64,000 nt of DNA from Variovorax ginsengisoli (GTDB taxonomy: Bacteria > Pseudomonadota > Gammaproteobacteria > Burkholderiales > Burkholderiaceae_C), in assembly GCF_030811835.1 (NCBI RefSeq), contig NZ_JAUSRO010000007.1, forward strand, positions 62,001 through 126,000. Reading direction: 5' to 3'. The position numbers and the translations under genes are program-made. The notes beneath the pieces are model-generated. The model was not told where the DNA came from. It was given only the letters and a program-made list of their open reading frames with translations, and made no database searches. This document shows, in pieces, positions 40,015-49,613 of this stretch (its first letter is position 1; each line of letters begins with the position of its first letter).

Positions 40015-43000
40015 CTAGAACTGCAGGGCGACGCGTGCAGTCAGTTCCTGGCTGCGGGTGTGATGCGCAAACTGTCCCGCATAGGCGAGGGTGGCGACGG
40101 CATTCTTGGAGAGCGCAGCGCTCAGGCCGACATGGACCAGCGCCTCATCACGCGCAATGGGAAGGCCCGACACCGAAAAGCTGCTCCCGCCTGCGAAATT
40201 CAGCGAGCTGACCGGGGTCACGGACCCCCACGCATGCTGCCAGCCGATGCCGCCGCCGACACGGAATTGGAGGCCGGCCAGCGAGATCGGCCGGTCGACG
40301 TTCACCCCCACGGTGGAAAAGGCATTGCGATCGTTCTCTGCCGCTCCCGTCAGCGCGGCCGCGCCGCCACTTTCGGAGAAGGCATTGGTATGGACGTTGA
40401 CCAGGGCCAGGCCGACGAACGGCTCGACCGTGGTCTTCTGCGGTCCTGTGCCGGACTCCCAGGCGTAGCCGAATTCTCCGAAGGCCTGGGCCGTGTTGGC
40501 GCGGTAGTTGGCAGTGAGCGTATCGCTGTAGCCGCTGAACTCGATGGAGCGCTTCGTGTCGATCTCGCTGACGCCATAGGCCGCACCCACGCGCAGGCCC
40601 CAGGCCCCCCAGTTGTTGCTGCCGTACACCGCTGCGTGGTAGTTCTTCATGCCCCCGGTGTCACCGAGGCTGCTGAATTTTCCGTTGTCGTAGCCCAGCA
40701 TGAAGCCCGCGCGCATCCGGCCGGAGATCGGTGCATCCGTCCCTGCGAGAAGCCCCGTGGTCGAGCGTTGCGTGGCCGCTGCATTGCCATCGCCCGCCAT
40801 GTGCCCGTCGGTCCCCAGCACGCGCACCCAGTCATGCCGCCCGTTCGGTGTGCAGGACGAGATGCTCAGTGAGGCGTGGTCTTCGGCGCAGCCGTCGACT
40901 GCGCCGGCACGCGCGCTATCGAGCACCGCGCTGCGCACGCGCAGGCTGTCTTCCATCCGCATGCTTTGGACGGATGCATGCGTCGCGCCGGACAGTTGCT
41001 CGAAGGCCGAGCGGGCGGCCGAGTAGCTCGAAAGATAGCCGACGGCATCGCGCAGGCTGTTGCCTTCGGCCAGGCTCTGCAGGCCGCTTGCGACCGCCCA
41101 TTGGTTGGTCGTCGATGCGGCGGCGGTGAACGCGTGGGCCTGCTTGACCGCCAGATACACGTGGGTGGCATCGGTGTAGCTGGTCAGCCCGTAAAAGGCG
41201 GACACCGCCGTGTCACCTGTCAGGGTGTAGCTGCCGGTCACTCCGCCTGCCGCACTGAGTACCGTGTAGACGGTGCCGATGCGGTAGATGCCGCTCGTGC
41301 TCTTGCTGACCGCGAGGATGGAACCGCTGTCCAGCGTGGCGGTGCCGGAGACGGCAATCAGGTCAGAGGCGCTGGAGTTGGGGTTCACCTCGACGCTGTA
41401 GGTCGCGCCGCTGGCTTGCGTGTAGTTGCCGTCGACCGTCAGCGTGCCGATCGAATGGCCCGGTGAGACCGTCGATCCGCTGAGCAACGACAGGCTGCCC
41501 ACGGTCCCGTTGCCGCCCAGCAGGCCGCCGGCATTCACCGTGACCGCAGAGCTGGCGAGCGAGCCGTCGACCATCAACGCAGCGCCGCTGTCGATCGAGA
41601 CCCCGCTTGAGTAGGCCTGCGTGTCCGAGATGGTCCACGTGCCTGACTCCACGTTCAGCGACTCGACATTGCTGACATTCGACAGCGTCCCGGTGCCGCT
41701 GCTGGTCGTGGACAGGAGATTGATGGTGTCGCTGCCGGCCCCACCATCGATCGTTCCGGTCACGGTCGAGCCGGTGTACAGGTTGAACGTGTCGTTGCCG
41801 CTGCCCGTGGTGACAGAGCCGTTGATGGTCCCGGTGTTGGTGATGGAGTTGTTGCCGGCCGTCATGCCGCTGGCACTGGTGATCGTGATGTTGCCGTTGA
41901 TCGTGCCGGAATTGTCGATCGTGTTGTCGTAGGCGCTCGTGATGTAGATCGCATCGCCGTTGCCGCCCGTGATGGTGCCGGCGTTCATGATGCTGACCGC
42001 GCCGAACGCATTGCCCTCGTTGCTGTCGTCCACCGTGATGGCGCGCTGCACGCTGTAGATCAGGCCGCCGGCATAGTTGTTGACCGTGCCGCCGCCGATC
42101 GTGATGGCTTCGGACAGCCCCGCGGTGGAAGTGCCGTAGGCGGCGATGGTTCCGTAATTGTTGATGGTGGCGAGGTAATCCACGTCAATGGCATCCCCGT
42201 CCGTGGAACCGCTGGCATTGCCCACGATGAGGCCGGTCGCTGCATTGGTGATGACGGTGGTGCCCGAGGTCGAATCGATGTTGATGCCCGAGCCCAGCAG
42301 GCCCGTGATGGTGCCGGCGTTGTAGACAGTGATCGCCTCCGAGCCGGTGATGCCATGCCGCGCGCCGGTGATGGTGGCCCCGGCGTAGTTGTAGACGGTG
42401 CCCCCGGTATGGGACTGGAAGTCGATGCCGTCATTGCCGGTATCTCCGTTCACCGAAGAGCCCAGGATCGTGCCGTAGTTGTAAATGGTGGCATTGGCGC
42501 CGGGCCGGATCGCATCGGAGTCCGCGGCGCTGATCGTGCCGTAATTGGTGATGTTGATGACAACCGTGCCGCTGGTGTTGTCGAAATCGATGCCTTGTCC
42601 GTTGGTGGAACTGGTGGTACCGGTGGCGGAGATCGTTCCGTTGTTCACCACGGTGATGGTGCCGGATGTGACGGGCGTGCTCGATGAGCCTGCATGGATG
42701 GCGTCGTCGCCGCTGGCGGTGATGGTGCCGTTGTTGGTGATGCTCAGGTTGGTCTGCGCGGCGCCGTTGATCACGATCGCGCGACTGCCGGATTTCGTGT
42801 CGCTGATCGTGCCGTTGTTCGTGATCGTCACGCCCGAGGTCTGCGAGCTGACGGTGACGGCATTGGTCGAGCTGTTGGTGAGCGTGGTGCCGCTGTTGAC
42901 CGTCAGCGTGGCACCCCCGGTCAGCGTCTGGCAGGTGCTCGAATTGGCGCTGAGGGTGCCACCGCTTCCGCATGAAGAGGCTGCATTGGCGATTTCCGGC

Positions 43001-43053
43001 AGACCGATGAGACTCGCCAGCACGGAAGCTGCGGTCAAGGTGCGATAGAACAT
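40015..43053 (-). CDS. Autotransporter (type Va) with beta-helical passenger
   Basis: The 1012-residue protein has a signal peptide (FYRTLTAASVLASLIGLPEIANAA). The passenger, about residues 30-700, is rich in Gly, Thr, Ser and Asn with recurring units such as VTITNNGTISD, SITNNGTITASGDDAIHAG and VVNNGTISATG. These are typical of a right-handed beta-helix. The C-terminal 290 residues form the outer-membrane barrel, from about HDWVRVLGTDGHMAG to the terminal ARVALQF with final Phe. It is expected to display or release the passenger at the cell surface, perhaps for adhesion. ATG 43053 is chosen over a TTG five codons upstream. No promoter or strong ribosome site is evident in the 175 bases before it. 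Confidence 0.9.
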   Translation of the reverse strand: MFYRTLTAASVLASLIGLPEIANAASSCGSGGTLSANSSTCQTLTGGATLTVNSGTTLTNSSTNAVTVSSQTSGVTITNNGTISDTKSGSRAIVINGAAQTNLSITNNGTITASGDDAIHAGSSSTPVTSGTITVVNNGTISATGTTSSTNGQGIDFDNTSGTVVINITNYGTISAADSDAIRPGANATIYNYGTILGSSVNGDTGNDGIDFQSHTGGTVYNYAGATITGARHGITGSEAITVYNAGTITGLLGSGINIDSTSGTTVITNAATGLIVGNASGSTDGDAIDVDYLATINNYGTIAAYGTSTAGLSEAITIGGGTVNNYAGGLIYSVQRAITVDDSNEGNAFGAVSIMNAGTITGGNGDAIYITSAYDNTIDNSGTINGNITITSASGMTAGNNSITNTGTINGSVTTGSGNDTFNLYTGSTVTGTIDGGAGSDTINLLSTTSSGTGTLSNVSNVESLNVESGTWTISDTQAYSSGVSIDSGAALMVDGSLASSAVTVNAGGLLGGNGTVGSLSLLSGSTVSPGHSIGTLTVDGNYTQASGATYSVEVNPNSSASDLIAVSGTATLDSGSILAVSKSTSGIYRIGTVYTVLSAAGGVTGSYTLTGDTAVSAFYGLTSYTDATHVYLAVKQAHAFTAAASTTNQWAVASGLQSLAEGNSLRDAVGYLSSYSAARSAFEQLSGATHASVQSMRMEDSLRVRSAVLDSARAGAVDGCAEDHASLSISSCTPNGRHDWVRVLGTDGHMAGDGNAAATQRSTTGLLAGTDAPISGRMRAGFMLGYDNGKFSSLGDTGGMKNYHAAVYGSNNWGAWGLRVGAAYGVSEIDTKRSIEFSGYSDTLTANYRANTAQAFGEFGYAWESGTGPQKTTVEPFVGLALVNVHTNAFSESGGAAALTGAAENDRNAFSTVGVNVDRPISLAGLQFRVGGGIGWQHAWGSVTPVSSLNFAGGSSFSVSGLPIARDEALVHVGLSAALSKNAVATLAYAGQFAHHTRSQELTARVALQF

Positions 43054-43228
43054 GGCGAATCGAATCAATACACAGGTAAAACGGAGAGCCTAGTTTTTGC
43101 GTATGACAGCGCTGCCATGCTTTTTTGACAACAAATGGGAGAAATGGCGTTCGGAAGGAGCCATCGTATTTGTCCATCGACAGACCTGCGGCGCGGTCCG
43201 CGCAACGGTCCGTGGACAATAGGCCGCG

Positions 43229-44851
43229 ATGCCGCCGATCACGACCCCACAGACAGACCCCGCGACGCGATCGCCCATGCCCGCGCGCATCGGCGCCCTG
43301 ACCCCGCTGAAGCTGCCCGTCTTCCGCATGCTGTGGAGCACCTGGCTCATCGCCAACATCTGCATGTGGATGAACGACGTGGCGGCGGCGTGGATGATGA
43401 CGTCGCTGACCACCTCGCCGATCTGGGTGGCGCTGGTGCAGACGGCGTCGACGCTGCCGGTGTTCCTGCTGGGGCTGCCCAGCGGTGCGCTCGCCGACAT
43501 CCTGGATCGCCGGCGCTGGCTGGTGGCCACGCAGTTCTGGCTGGCGGGGGTGGCCATCGTGCTGTGTGTGGCGGTCGCGCTGGGCATGATGACCGCGCCG
43601 CTGCTGCTGGCGCTGACCTTCTTCAACGGCATCGGGCTGGCCATGCGCTGGCCGGTGTTCTCGGCCATCGTGCCCGAGCTGGTGCCGCGCGCGCAACTGC
43701 CGGCCGCGCTCGGTCTCAACGGCATTGCCATGAACGCCTCGCGCATCATCGGCCCGCTGGTCGCCGGCATGCTGATCGCGAGCGCCGGTAGCCTCTGGGT
43801 CTTCGTGCTCAACGCGGTGCTATCGGTGGCCTCGGGTTTCATCGTGCTGCGCTGGCGGCGCACGCACGCGCCCAATCCGCTGGGGCGTGAACGGCTGGTC
43901 AGCGCCATGCGTGTGGGCATGCAGTTCGTGCGGCAGTCGCAGCGCATGCGCGCGGTGCTGGCCCGTGTGTCGCTGGCCTTCCTGCATTCGACTGCGTTGC
44001 TCGCGCTGCTGCCCCTGCTCGCGCGCGGGCTCGATGGCGGCGATGCCGGCACCTTCACGCTGCTGCTGGCGGCCATGGGCGCGGGCGCAATCGTGGCGGT
44101 GCTGTTCCTGCCGCGACTGCGCCAGCGCTACGAGCGCGACCAGCTGGTGCTGCGCGGCACCTTGCTGCAGTCGCTCTCCACCGCAGTGATGGCGGTCGCG
44201 CCCAACGTGTGGGTTGCCGTGCCCGCCATGTGCCTGGCGGGCGCCGCATGGATCACGGTGGCGAACTCGCTGGCGGTGTCGGCGCAGTTGGCCTTGCCCG
44301 ACTGGGTGCGCGCGCGCGGCATGTCGATGTACCAGATGGCCATCATGGGCGCGAGCGCGTTCGGTGCCGCGCTCTGGGGGCAGATCGCCACGGTCGGTAC
44401 GCTGCAGCTGAGCCTGCTGCTCGCTGCGGCCAGCGGCGCCATCACGATGCTGCTCGCATTGCGCCTGGTGGTCGACGGCGGCATCGACGACGACGTGAGC
44501 CCTGCCAAGCCCGGCTGGGCCGATGCGCCCGCACATCCGGCACCAGGCGAAGGCCGGCTGGTGATCACGGTCGAGTACCTGATCGACCCGGCGCGCGCGG
44601 CCGCCTTCCACGTGGTGATGCAGCAGACGCGCCGCTCGCGGCTGAGCGAGGGCGCGATCGGCTGGGAGTTGCTGCACGACATCGCCGAGCCGGGCCGCTA
44701 CGTGGAGCAGATCGTCGACGAGTCCTGGACGGGCCACCTGCGGCGCTTCCACCGCGCGACGGCGGCCGACCTCGCGCTGCGCGAGCGGCGCCTGGCCTTC
44801 CACCTGGGCGAAGGCGCGCCGCGGGTCACGCGCTACGTGGTGCAGCGCTAG
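43229..44851 (+). CDS. MFS_3-type (EntS-like) exporter with extra C-terminal domain
   Basis: The 540-residue protein has about twelve membrane helices in residues 25-415. It shows the family pattern of the enterobactin-exporter group (FRMLWSTWLIANICMWMNDVAAAWMM, LPSGALADILDRRRW, GLNGIAMNASRIIGPLVAGMLI). After about residue 430 a soluble domain follows (LVITVEYLIDPARAAAFHVVMQQTRRSRLSEGAIGWELLHDIAEPGRYVEQIVDESWTGHLRR). It resembles the antibiotic-biosynthesis-monooxygenase fold found in many MFS_3 proteins. The substrate is unknown. The gene is divergent from the autotransporter gene. Confidence 0.87.
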   Translation: MPPITTPQTDPATRSPMPARIGALTPLKLPVFRMLWSTWLIANICMWMNDVAAAWMMTSLTTSPIWVALVQTASTLPVFLLGLPSGALADILDRRRWLVATQFWLAGVAIVLCVAVALGMMTAPLLLALTFFNGIGLAMRWPVFSAIVPELVPRAQLPAALGLNGIAMNASRIIGPLVAGMLIASAGSLWVFVLNAVLSVASGFIVLRWRRTHAPNPLGRERLVSAMRVGMQFVRQSQRMRAVLARVSLAFLHSTALLALLPLLARGLDGGDAGTFTLLLAAMGAGAIVAVLFLPRLRQRYERDQLVLRGTLLQSLSTAVMAVAPNVWVAVPAMCLAGAAWITVANSLAVSAQLALPDWVRARGMSMYQMAIMGASAFGAALWGQIATVGTLQLSLLLAAASGAITMLLALRLVVDGGIDDDVSPAKPGWADAPAHPAPGEGRLVITVEYLIDPARAAAFHVVMQQTRRSRLSEGAIGWELLHDIAEPGRYVEQIVDESWTGHLRRFHRATAADLALRERRLAFHLGEGAPRVTRYVVQR

Positions 44852-44856
44852 GCGGC

Positions 44857-45669
44857 TCAGCCGCGCAGGGCGCGCAGCCAGCCCAGGCCGTCGGTGGTGC
44901 CGTTGACCACCGCGCCGCGCGCGGGGCGGTATTCGCAGCCGACCCAGCCGTCCCAGCCGCAGGCGGCGGACACCTCGTCGATCACGCCGAACAGGTAGGG
45001 GTGGTACAGCTCTCCCATGTCGGGTTCGTTGCGCGTCGGCACGCCGGCGATCTGCAGGTGGCCGACGCGGCCCGTGGGCAGGTACTCGCGCACCTTCATC
45101 GCCACGTCGCCCTCGACGATCTGGCAGTGGTACAGGTCCATCTGGACCTTGAGATGGGGCTCGCCCACGGCGGCGACGATCGCATGCGCATGGTCCTGGC
45201 GGTTCAGGAAGAAGCCGGGCATGTCGCGCGTGTTGATCGGCTCGATCAGCAGGTCGCGACCGGTCTTGCGTGCCTCGCCCGCCGCCCAGCGCAGGTTGTG
45301 GATGTAGGTCGCCTCCAGCATTTCGCGCGACAGGCCCGACGGCATCAGGCCCGCCATCACATGCACGCGCGGGCAGTCGAGTGCGGCCGCGTAGTCGAGC
45401 GCACGCGCGATGCCCTCGCGAAACTCGTTCTCTCGTCCAGGCAGGCAGGCCAGGCCGCGTTCGCCGGCCTCCCAGTGGCCGGGTGGCGCATTGAAGAGCA
45501 CCTGCTGCAGGCCGTTCGCCTGCAGGCGTGCGGCGATCTCGGCGGCCGGGAAGTCGTAGGGAAACAGGTATTCGACGCCTTCGAAGCCATCCTTGGCAGC
45601 GGCATCGAAGCGGTCGAGAAAGGCCAGCTCCGGATAGAGCATGGAGAGGTTGGCGGCAAAACGGGGCAT
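44857..45669 (-). CDS. otnI: 2-oxo-tetronate isomerase
   Basis: OtnI interconverts 2-oxo- and 3-oxo-tetronate in four-carbon sugar-acid breakdown. The 270-residue TIM-barrel protein resembles hydroxypyruvate isomerase: [40 protein letters not shown], the metal-binding [36 protein letters not shown], and a final [11 protein letters not shown] that carries a catalytic Glu. It is the last gene of the ltnD-denD-otnK-otnC-otnI run. The call rests on family plus neighbours; on its own it could equally be called hydroxypyruvate isomerase. Confidence 0.9.
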   Translation of the reverse strand: MPRFAANLSMLYPELAFLDRFDAAAKDGFEGVEYLFPYDFPAAEIAARLQANGLQQVLFNAPPGHWEAGERGLACLPGRENEFREGIARALDYAAALDCPRVHVMAGLMPSGLSREMLEATYIHNLRWAAGEARKTGRDLLIEPINTRDMPGFFLNRQDHAHAIVAAVGEPHLKVQMDLYHCQIVEGDVAMKVREYLPTGRVGHLQIAGVPTRNEPDMGELYHPYLFGVIDEVSAACGWDGWVGCEYRPARGAVVNGTTDGLGWLRALRG

Positions 45670-45692
45670 GGTGTTCTCTGGAGGTGGATGGC

Positions 45693-46355
45693 TTACCAGC
45701 GCGCGCCGAAGGTGCGGCGCAGGTCGTCGATCTGGTGGTCGGCAAGGGGGGCGGGTTCGTGGGGGGCAAGCAGCCGAAGCCGCGCGGTTTCCTCGAGTTC
45801 TTCGAGCACGGCCATGGCCGCGCCCGGCGTGTCGTGCCAGACGTTCGGGCCCAGGCGCGACAGCATCACGGCGCGGATCGGTGTGCCGGCATCGCCCTGA
45901 CGTGCAATGGCTGCAGCCACGGCTTCGGCGGCTTCGGTGGCACCCGGGCGATGGTAGGGAATCACTGGCACATGGCCGACCTTCATCACGAAATAGGGCG
46001 TGAGCGCGCCCAGCAGTTCATCGCGGTCGTGCTGCAGCGTGAGCGCGACGCAGTGCGTGCTGTGCGTGTGGATGACGCAGGCCGTGGCTGGGTCGAAGCG
46101 CCGCGCCGCCGCGTAGATGCGGGTGTGCAACGCGATGGTCTTGCTGGCGCGGTCGCCGCCTGTCTGCACGCCTTGCGCATCGAGGCGCGCCAACCGTGCC
46201 GGGTCGAGAAAGCCCAGGCAGGCATCCGTCGGCGTGATGAGGAAGCCATCGTCGAGCCGCACGCTGATGTTGCCGGCCGTGGCATGCACATAGCCGCGCT
46301 CGAACAGGCTGCGTCCGACGCGGCAGATTTCGTCGCGAGCGTCGTTCTCGGTCAT
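45693..46355 (-). CDS. otnC: 3-oxo-tetronate 4-phosphate decarboxylase (class II aldolase family)
   Basis: OtnC decarboxylates 3-oxo-tetronate 4-phosphate to dihydroxyacetone phosphate and CO2. The 220-residue product has the class II aldolase core: [38 protein letters not shown] with a likely catalytic acid region, and the metal-binding HTHSTH at 96-101. The usual third metal ligand, His in an NHGPVV-type motif, is replaced: the sequence reads [12 protein letters not shown] with Leu168 at the expected position. A His follows six residues later. The gene overlaps otnK by four bases (ATGA). The changed site may be a lineage feature or affect metal binding. Confidence 0.87.
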   Translation of the reverse strand: MTENDARDEICRVGRSLFERGYVHATAGNISVRLDDGFLITPTDACLGFLDPARLARLDAQGVQTGGDRASKTIALHTRIYAAARRFDPATACVIHTHSTHCVALTLQHDRDELLGALTPYFVMKVGHVPVIPYHRPGATEAAEAVAAAIARQGDAGTPIRAVMLSRLGPNVWHDTPGAAMAVLEELEETARLRLLAPHEPAPLADHQIDDLRRTFGARW

Positions 46356-47623
46356 GCGAGCGCCTTGAAGGCCTTGCTGAAAAAGTCGTCGGCGCCGAAG
46401 TTGCCGGACTTCAGCGTCAGGTGCACGCCCGCGCCACCGGCTGCCTCGGCCAACGCATGGCACCACGGCACGCCGGGATCGATCTGCGGCCCGATCTGCA
46501 TCTGCGTGATGCCCAGCGCCTGCACGCAGGCCCCCGAGGTTTCGCCGCCGGCCACGACCAACTGGCGAACGCCGAGCGCGACCAGGCCGCGGGCGATGGC
46601 GGCGATGGTGCGCTCGACCATCGCGCCGGCTTCCTCGACACCGAGGCGTCCCTGCACGGACTTCACGGCGTGGGTCTCTGCGGTGGAGTAGACCAGCACG
46701 GGGCCGTCCGCCAGCAGCGGCTCGGCCCAGGCCAGCACCTCGGCTGTCACGTCTACGCCCGCCGCGATGCGCAGGGGGTCGATGGCCATCGCCGGGCGAC
46801 CGGTCTGGATGAAGGCCATCACCTGCCGGTTGGTCGCGATCGAGCAGCTGCCCGACACCACGGCCTGCAGCCCGCCCGCGGCCGGGAGTGCGCTCGCCTG
46901 CGACGACGGCGCGATGCCGAAGTTGGCCGGCAGCCCGATCGCCACCCCCGAGCCGGCCGTCACCAGCGGCATGGCCGCCAGCGCCGGACCCAGGCGCAGC
47001 AGGTCGTCGTTGGAGACCGCATCGACCACTGCCACGCCCACACCCTCGCCGCGCAACTGCGCGATGCGCTCGCGCACCGCCTCGGCGCCGCGCGCCACCA
47101 CCGTATGGTCGATAAGGCCGACCTTGCGCGTCGTCTGCGCCTGCAGCACCCGCACCAGGTTCGCGTCGGTCATCGGCGTGAGCGGATGGTTCTGCATGCC
47201 GCTTTCGTTGAGCAGCACGTCGCCGACGAAGAGATAGCCCTTGAACACCGTGCGCTTGTTGTCGGGGAAGGCCGGCGTGGCGATGGTGAAGTCGCTGCCC
47301 AGCGCGTCCATCAGCGCCTCGGTGACCGGGCCGATGTTGCCGGCGGCCGTGCTGTCGAAGGTCGAGCAGTACTTGAAGTAGATCTGCTGCGCGCCTTGCG
47401 CCTGCAGCCACTTCAACGCATCGAGCGACTGCGCGATGGCGTCGGCCGGCGCGATGGTGCGCGACTTGAGCGCCACTACCACGGCGTCGACATCGGCGGC
47501 CAGTGGCGCGCTCGGCACGCCGATGGTCTGCACCACGCGCACGCCGGCGCGCACCAGGTTGTTGGCGAGATCGGTCGCGCCGGTGAAGTCGTCGGCGATG
47601 CAGCCGAGGGCAAGGGAGGTCAT
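46352..47623 (-). CDS. otnK: 3-oxo-tetronate kinase (four-carbon acid sugar kinase)
   Basis: OtnK phosphorylates 3-oxo-tetronate at O4 with ATP. The 423-residue product is of the DUF1537 kinase family. It has the N-terminal substrate domain start LALGCIADDFTGATDLANNLVRAG and a C-terminal nucleotide-binding domain (LVVAGGETSGACVQALGITQMQIGPQIDPGVPW). The ending GNFGADDFFSKAFKAL is typical. It lies five bases after denD and overlaps otnC, supporting one operon for the whole pathway. Confidence 0.95.
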   Translation of the reverse strand: MTSLALGCIADDFTGATDLANNLVRAGVRVVQTIGVPSAPLAADVDAVVVALKSRTIAPADAIAQSLDALKWLQAQGAQQIYFKYCSTFDSTAAGNIGPVTEALMDALGSDFTIATPAFPDNKRTVFKGYLFVGDVLLNESGMQNHPLTPMTDANLVRVLQAQTTRKVGLIDHTVVARGAEAVRERIAQLRGEGVGVAVVDAVSNDDLLRLGPALAAMPLVTAGSGVAIGLPANFGIAPSSQASALPAAGGLQAVVSGSCSIATNRQVMAFIQTGRPAMAIDPLRIAAGVDVTAEVLAWAEPLLADGPVLVYSTAETHAVKSVQGRLGVEEAGAMVERTIAAIARGLVALGVRQLVVAGGETSGACVQALGITQMQIGPQIDPGVPWCHALAEAAGGAGVHLTLKSGNFGADDFFSKAFKALA

Positions 47624-47627
47624 GGGC

Positions 47628-48659
47628 TCAGGCCTTCATTGGCAGGTTCACAGGCAGTGTGACGGCCTGCGGGTTGTCGCGCACATAGTCGCGCAGGATG
47701 GCATCGAAGCTCGCATCGGCCGACAGGCCCAGGCCTTCGGCACGTGCGGCGTGGATGCGGCTGGGCCAGTTCGTGACGATGGCGGCGATGCCGGCGTCGG
47801 GCTGCCAATCGATCAGGTCGGTGGCGGCCGTGCCGGCGATGCGTTCGAGCGCCTGCGCCATCTCGCGCACGGTCGTGGTCAGCGCTGGCAGGTTGACGGC
47901 CGTGCGTGCGCCCCATTGGGTGGGTGACGCCGTGGCTGCACGGATCAAGCCAGCCACGGTGTTGGCCGGCGATGCGAGCGCCACGGCGGTGTCGGGCGGC
48001 ACCGGGCAGACTGCGCGCTGGCCGGCCAGCGGTTCGCGCAGCATGCCGCTCAGGAAGCTGGAAGCGGCGCCGTTCGGCCGCCCCGGGCGCACCGACACGG
48101 TCATCAACCGCACGTTGCGCCCACGCACGAAGCCCTTGCGGGTGAAGTCGGCGACCAGTTGCTCGCCGATGAACTTCTGAATGCCGTAGCTGTTCTGCGG
48201 CGTGGGCAACGTGGTGTCTTCGATGGTGGCGGGCAGCGGCTGTTCGGGGGAATTTCCGAACACCGCCACCGAGCTGGAGAACACGAAGACCGGCGTCTGG
48301 CCGCTGCGGCGCAAGGCCTGTAGCAACGCGCGAGTGGCGTCGATGTTGCTGCGCAGGCCAAGGTCCAGGTCGGCCTCGCAGTCGCCGCTCACGGCGGCGG
48401 CCAGGTGGAACACGAGGTCGATGTCTGCACCGGGCAGTTGCGCGTTGTCGATCAGTTCGTTGAGGTCGCCGCCGACGAAGCGGACGCGCGCATCGGCCTG
48501 CAGGTCGGCCGGCGGCGGCACGCGGTCGGCCAGCGTGATCTGCGCGATGGCCTGCGGCGCCGCGCCGTCGAGCGCCAGCGGGCCGCCTGCGAGCAGCGTG
48601 CGTGCCAGCCGCGCGCCGAGGAAGCCGCAGCCGCCGGTGATGAGGATGTTCAGGGACAT
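47628..48659 (-). CDS. denD: D-erythronate dehydrogenase
   Basis: DenD oxidises D-erythronate to 2-oxo-tetronate with NAD(P). The 343-residue protein is an extended short-chain dehydrogenase. It has the nucleotide-binding ILITGGCGFLGARLARTLL at the N-terminus. The catalytic YGIQKFIGEQLVADF holds the Tyr-x-x-x-Lys pair, preceded by VFVFSSSVAVFG with the catalytic Ser. The segment RNVRLMTVSVRPGRPNGAASSFLSGMLREPLAG matches DenD-type proteins. Its place between ltnD and otnK supports this specific role over a generic epimerase. Confidence 0.9.
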   Translation of the reverse strand: MSLNILITGGCGFLGARLARTLLAGGPLALDGAAPQAIAQITLADRVPPPADLQADARVRFVGGDLNELIDNAQLPGADIDLVFHLAAAVSGDCEADLDLGLRSNIDATRALLQALRRSGQTPVFVFSSSVAVFGNSPEQPLPATIEDTTLPTPQNSYGIQKFIGEQLVADFTRKGFVRGRNVRLMTVSVRPGRPNGAASSFLSGMLREPLAGQRAVCPVPPDTAVALASPANTVAGLIRAATASPTQWGARTAVNLPALTTTVREMAQALERIAGTAATDLIDWQPDAGIAAIVTNWPSRIHAARAEGLGLSADASFDAILRDYVRDNPQAVTLPVNLPMKA

Positions 48660-48694
48660 GGTGATGCTTTGAAGTGTGGCGCGGTCGGGCGCGG

Positions 48695-49582
48695 TCAGGC
48701 CTTCTTCGGCAGCTCGATGCCGGGGAAGATCTTGATGACCGCGCTGTCGTCCTCGCGCGCGAAGCCGGCCGTCGAGGCCTGCATGAACATCTGGTGCGCG
48801 GTCGAGGCCAGTGGCAGCGGGAATTTGCTGGCGCGTGCGGTGTCGAGCACCAGGCCCAGGTCCTTCACGAAGATGTCCACCGCCGAGAGCGGCGTGTAGT
48901 CGGCCGCCAGCACGTGCGCCATGCGGTTCTCGAACATCCAGCTGTTGCCCGCGCTGTTCGTGATGACTTCGTACAGCGCCTTGGCCTCCACGCCCTCGCG
49001 CAGCCCCAGCGCCATCGCTTCGGCGGCAGCGGCAATGTGCACGCCTGCGAGCAACTGGTTGATGATCTTGACCTTACTGCCCGCGCCCGCCTTGTCGCCC
49101 AGGCGGTAGACCTTGGCGGCCATCGCGTCGAGCAGGTCGCCGCACTTCGCATAAGCCGCAGGCGTGCCGGCGGTCATCATGGTCATCTCGCCGCTGGCGG
49201 CCTTGGCCGCGCCGCCGGAGATCGGTGCGTCCAGGTAGAGCACGCCGAGTTCGGCCAGGCGCGCTTCGAGCGCGATCGACCAGTTCGGGTCGACCGTCGA
49301 GCACATCACGAACACGCTGCCGCGCGGCATGACCGAGGCCGCACCGTCGGGGCCGAACAGCACGGCTTCGGTCTGCGCCGCATTCACGACCACCGACACC
49401 ACCACGTCGCAGCCCGCGGCCAGCGCGGCCGGCGACGCGCAGGCGGTGCCGCCCTCGCTGGCGAAGGCGGCGGCCGCTTCGGGCCGCACGTCGAACACGC
49501 GCAGCGCGTGGCCGGCGCGTCGCAGCGAGCGGGCCATGCCGCTGCCCATGGCGCCAAGGCCGATCAATCCGATGGTGGTCAT
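48695..49582 (-). CDS. ltnD: L-threonate dehydrogenase
   Basis: LtnD oxidises L-threonate to 2-oxo-tetronate with NAD. The 295-residue protein is of the beta-hydroxyacid dehydrogenase family. It has IGLIGLGAMGSGMARSLRRAGH at the start, the substrate loop YLDAPISGGAAKAASGEMTMM, and the catalytic Lys in GAGSKVKIINQLLAGVHIA. It feeds the same intermediate as DenD into OtnI-OtnK-OtnC. It sits between the MFS importer and denD. Confidence 0.93.
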   Translation of the reverse strand: MTTIGLIGLGAMGSGMARSLRRAGHALRVFDVRPEAAAAFASEGGTACASPAALAAGCDVVVSVVVNAAQTEAVLFGPDGAASVMPRGSVFVMCSTVDPNWSIALEARLAELGVLYLDAPISGGAAKAASGEMTMMTAGTPAAYAKCGDLLDAMAAKVYRLGDKAGAGSKVKIINQLLAGVHIAAAAEAMALGLREGVEAKALYEVITNSAGNSWMFENRMAHVLAADYTPLSAVDIFVKDLGLVLDTARASKFPLPLASTAHQMFMQASTAGFAREDDSAVIKIFPGIELPKKA

Positions 49583-49613
49583 AGAGTCATCCTGAAGAAG
49601 AAGGGAAGAAAGG

